The notes under the pieces were generated by a model. It searched no databases, was not told the origin of the DNA, and saw only the letters and a program-made list of their open reading frames with translations. Positions 38,700 through 38,741 of a stretch of 38,741 nucleotides of DNA are shown in pieces (position 1 is the first letter of the stretch; every line of letters begins with the position of its first letter). The DNA is from Allomyces macrogynus ATCC 38327 (taxonomy: Eukaryota > Blastocladiomycota > Blastocladiomycetes > Blastocladiales > Blastocladiaceae). A program made the translations under genes and the position numbers. The DNA lies in NCBI GenBank assembly GCA_000151295.1, contig GG745336.1, forward strand, positions 136,286 through 175,026. The letters are read 5' to 3'.

Positions 38700-38741
38700 G
38701 CTAGGTAAGTAGCGTCGTATATCACTCGAGTATGAGTGACG

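Overview
This is eukaryotic nuclear DNA, most probably from a fungus. The strongest sign is a HIS4-type fused histidine-biosynthesis gene. The other recognisable genes are eukaryotic as well: proteasome ATPase RPT3, an ABC-F ATPase, a SCaMC-type mitochondrial carrier, the E3 ligase NOT4, a membrane-anchored PHP-domain protein and SCO1. These genes are very GC-rich, strongly GC3-biased, and split by small introns, mostly 63-76 nt. The intron and GC style would fit an early-diverging zoosporic fungus such as Blastocladiomycota, but that placement is inference only.

Layout: 1-1830 (-) HIS4, running off the left edge, with a one-base frameshift. 2424-2495 tRNA-Trp(CCA), followed by a perfect hairpin and a decayed tRNA-Trp-like copy. 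3369-4680 (-) RPT3 and 5311-7777 (+) ABC-F ATPase, divergent from a shared 630-bp promoter region. 8785-10377 (-) mitochondrial carrier with a 20-nt microexon. 11160-18084: F-box-like/leucine-rich-repeat (LRR) genes and broken relatives. 18651-22453 (+) NOT4. 22923-30437: a second block of the F-box/LRR family, including one intact gene and a decayed DDE transposon. 31296-33113 (-) PHP protein. 33605-36555: two more broken F-box/LRR genes. 37718-38699 (+) SCO1, possibly continuing past the right edge.

The single-copy housekeeping genes (histidine synthesis, protein turnover, translation-related ATPase, mRNA decay, mitochondrial transport and copper delivery) form no functional cluster. They frame a birth-and-death array of F-box-like/LRR genes: three intact ORFs (11512-12978, 15528-17180, 27021-28667), one short deletion derivative and at least eight broken copies on both strands. 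The intact proteins look like SCF substrate receptors with divergent LRRs, and several members share a W-x-L-V-L-P block between the F-box-like head and the LRRs.

All 15 introns I can place with confidence have C at +4 and G at +5 of the 5' splice site (GTNCG), not the usual GTRAG, and 12 of 15 end in TAG.
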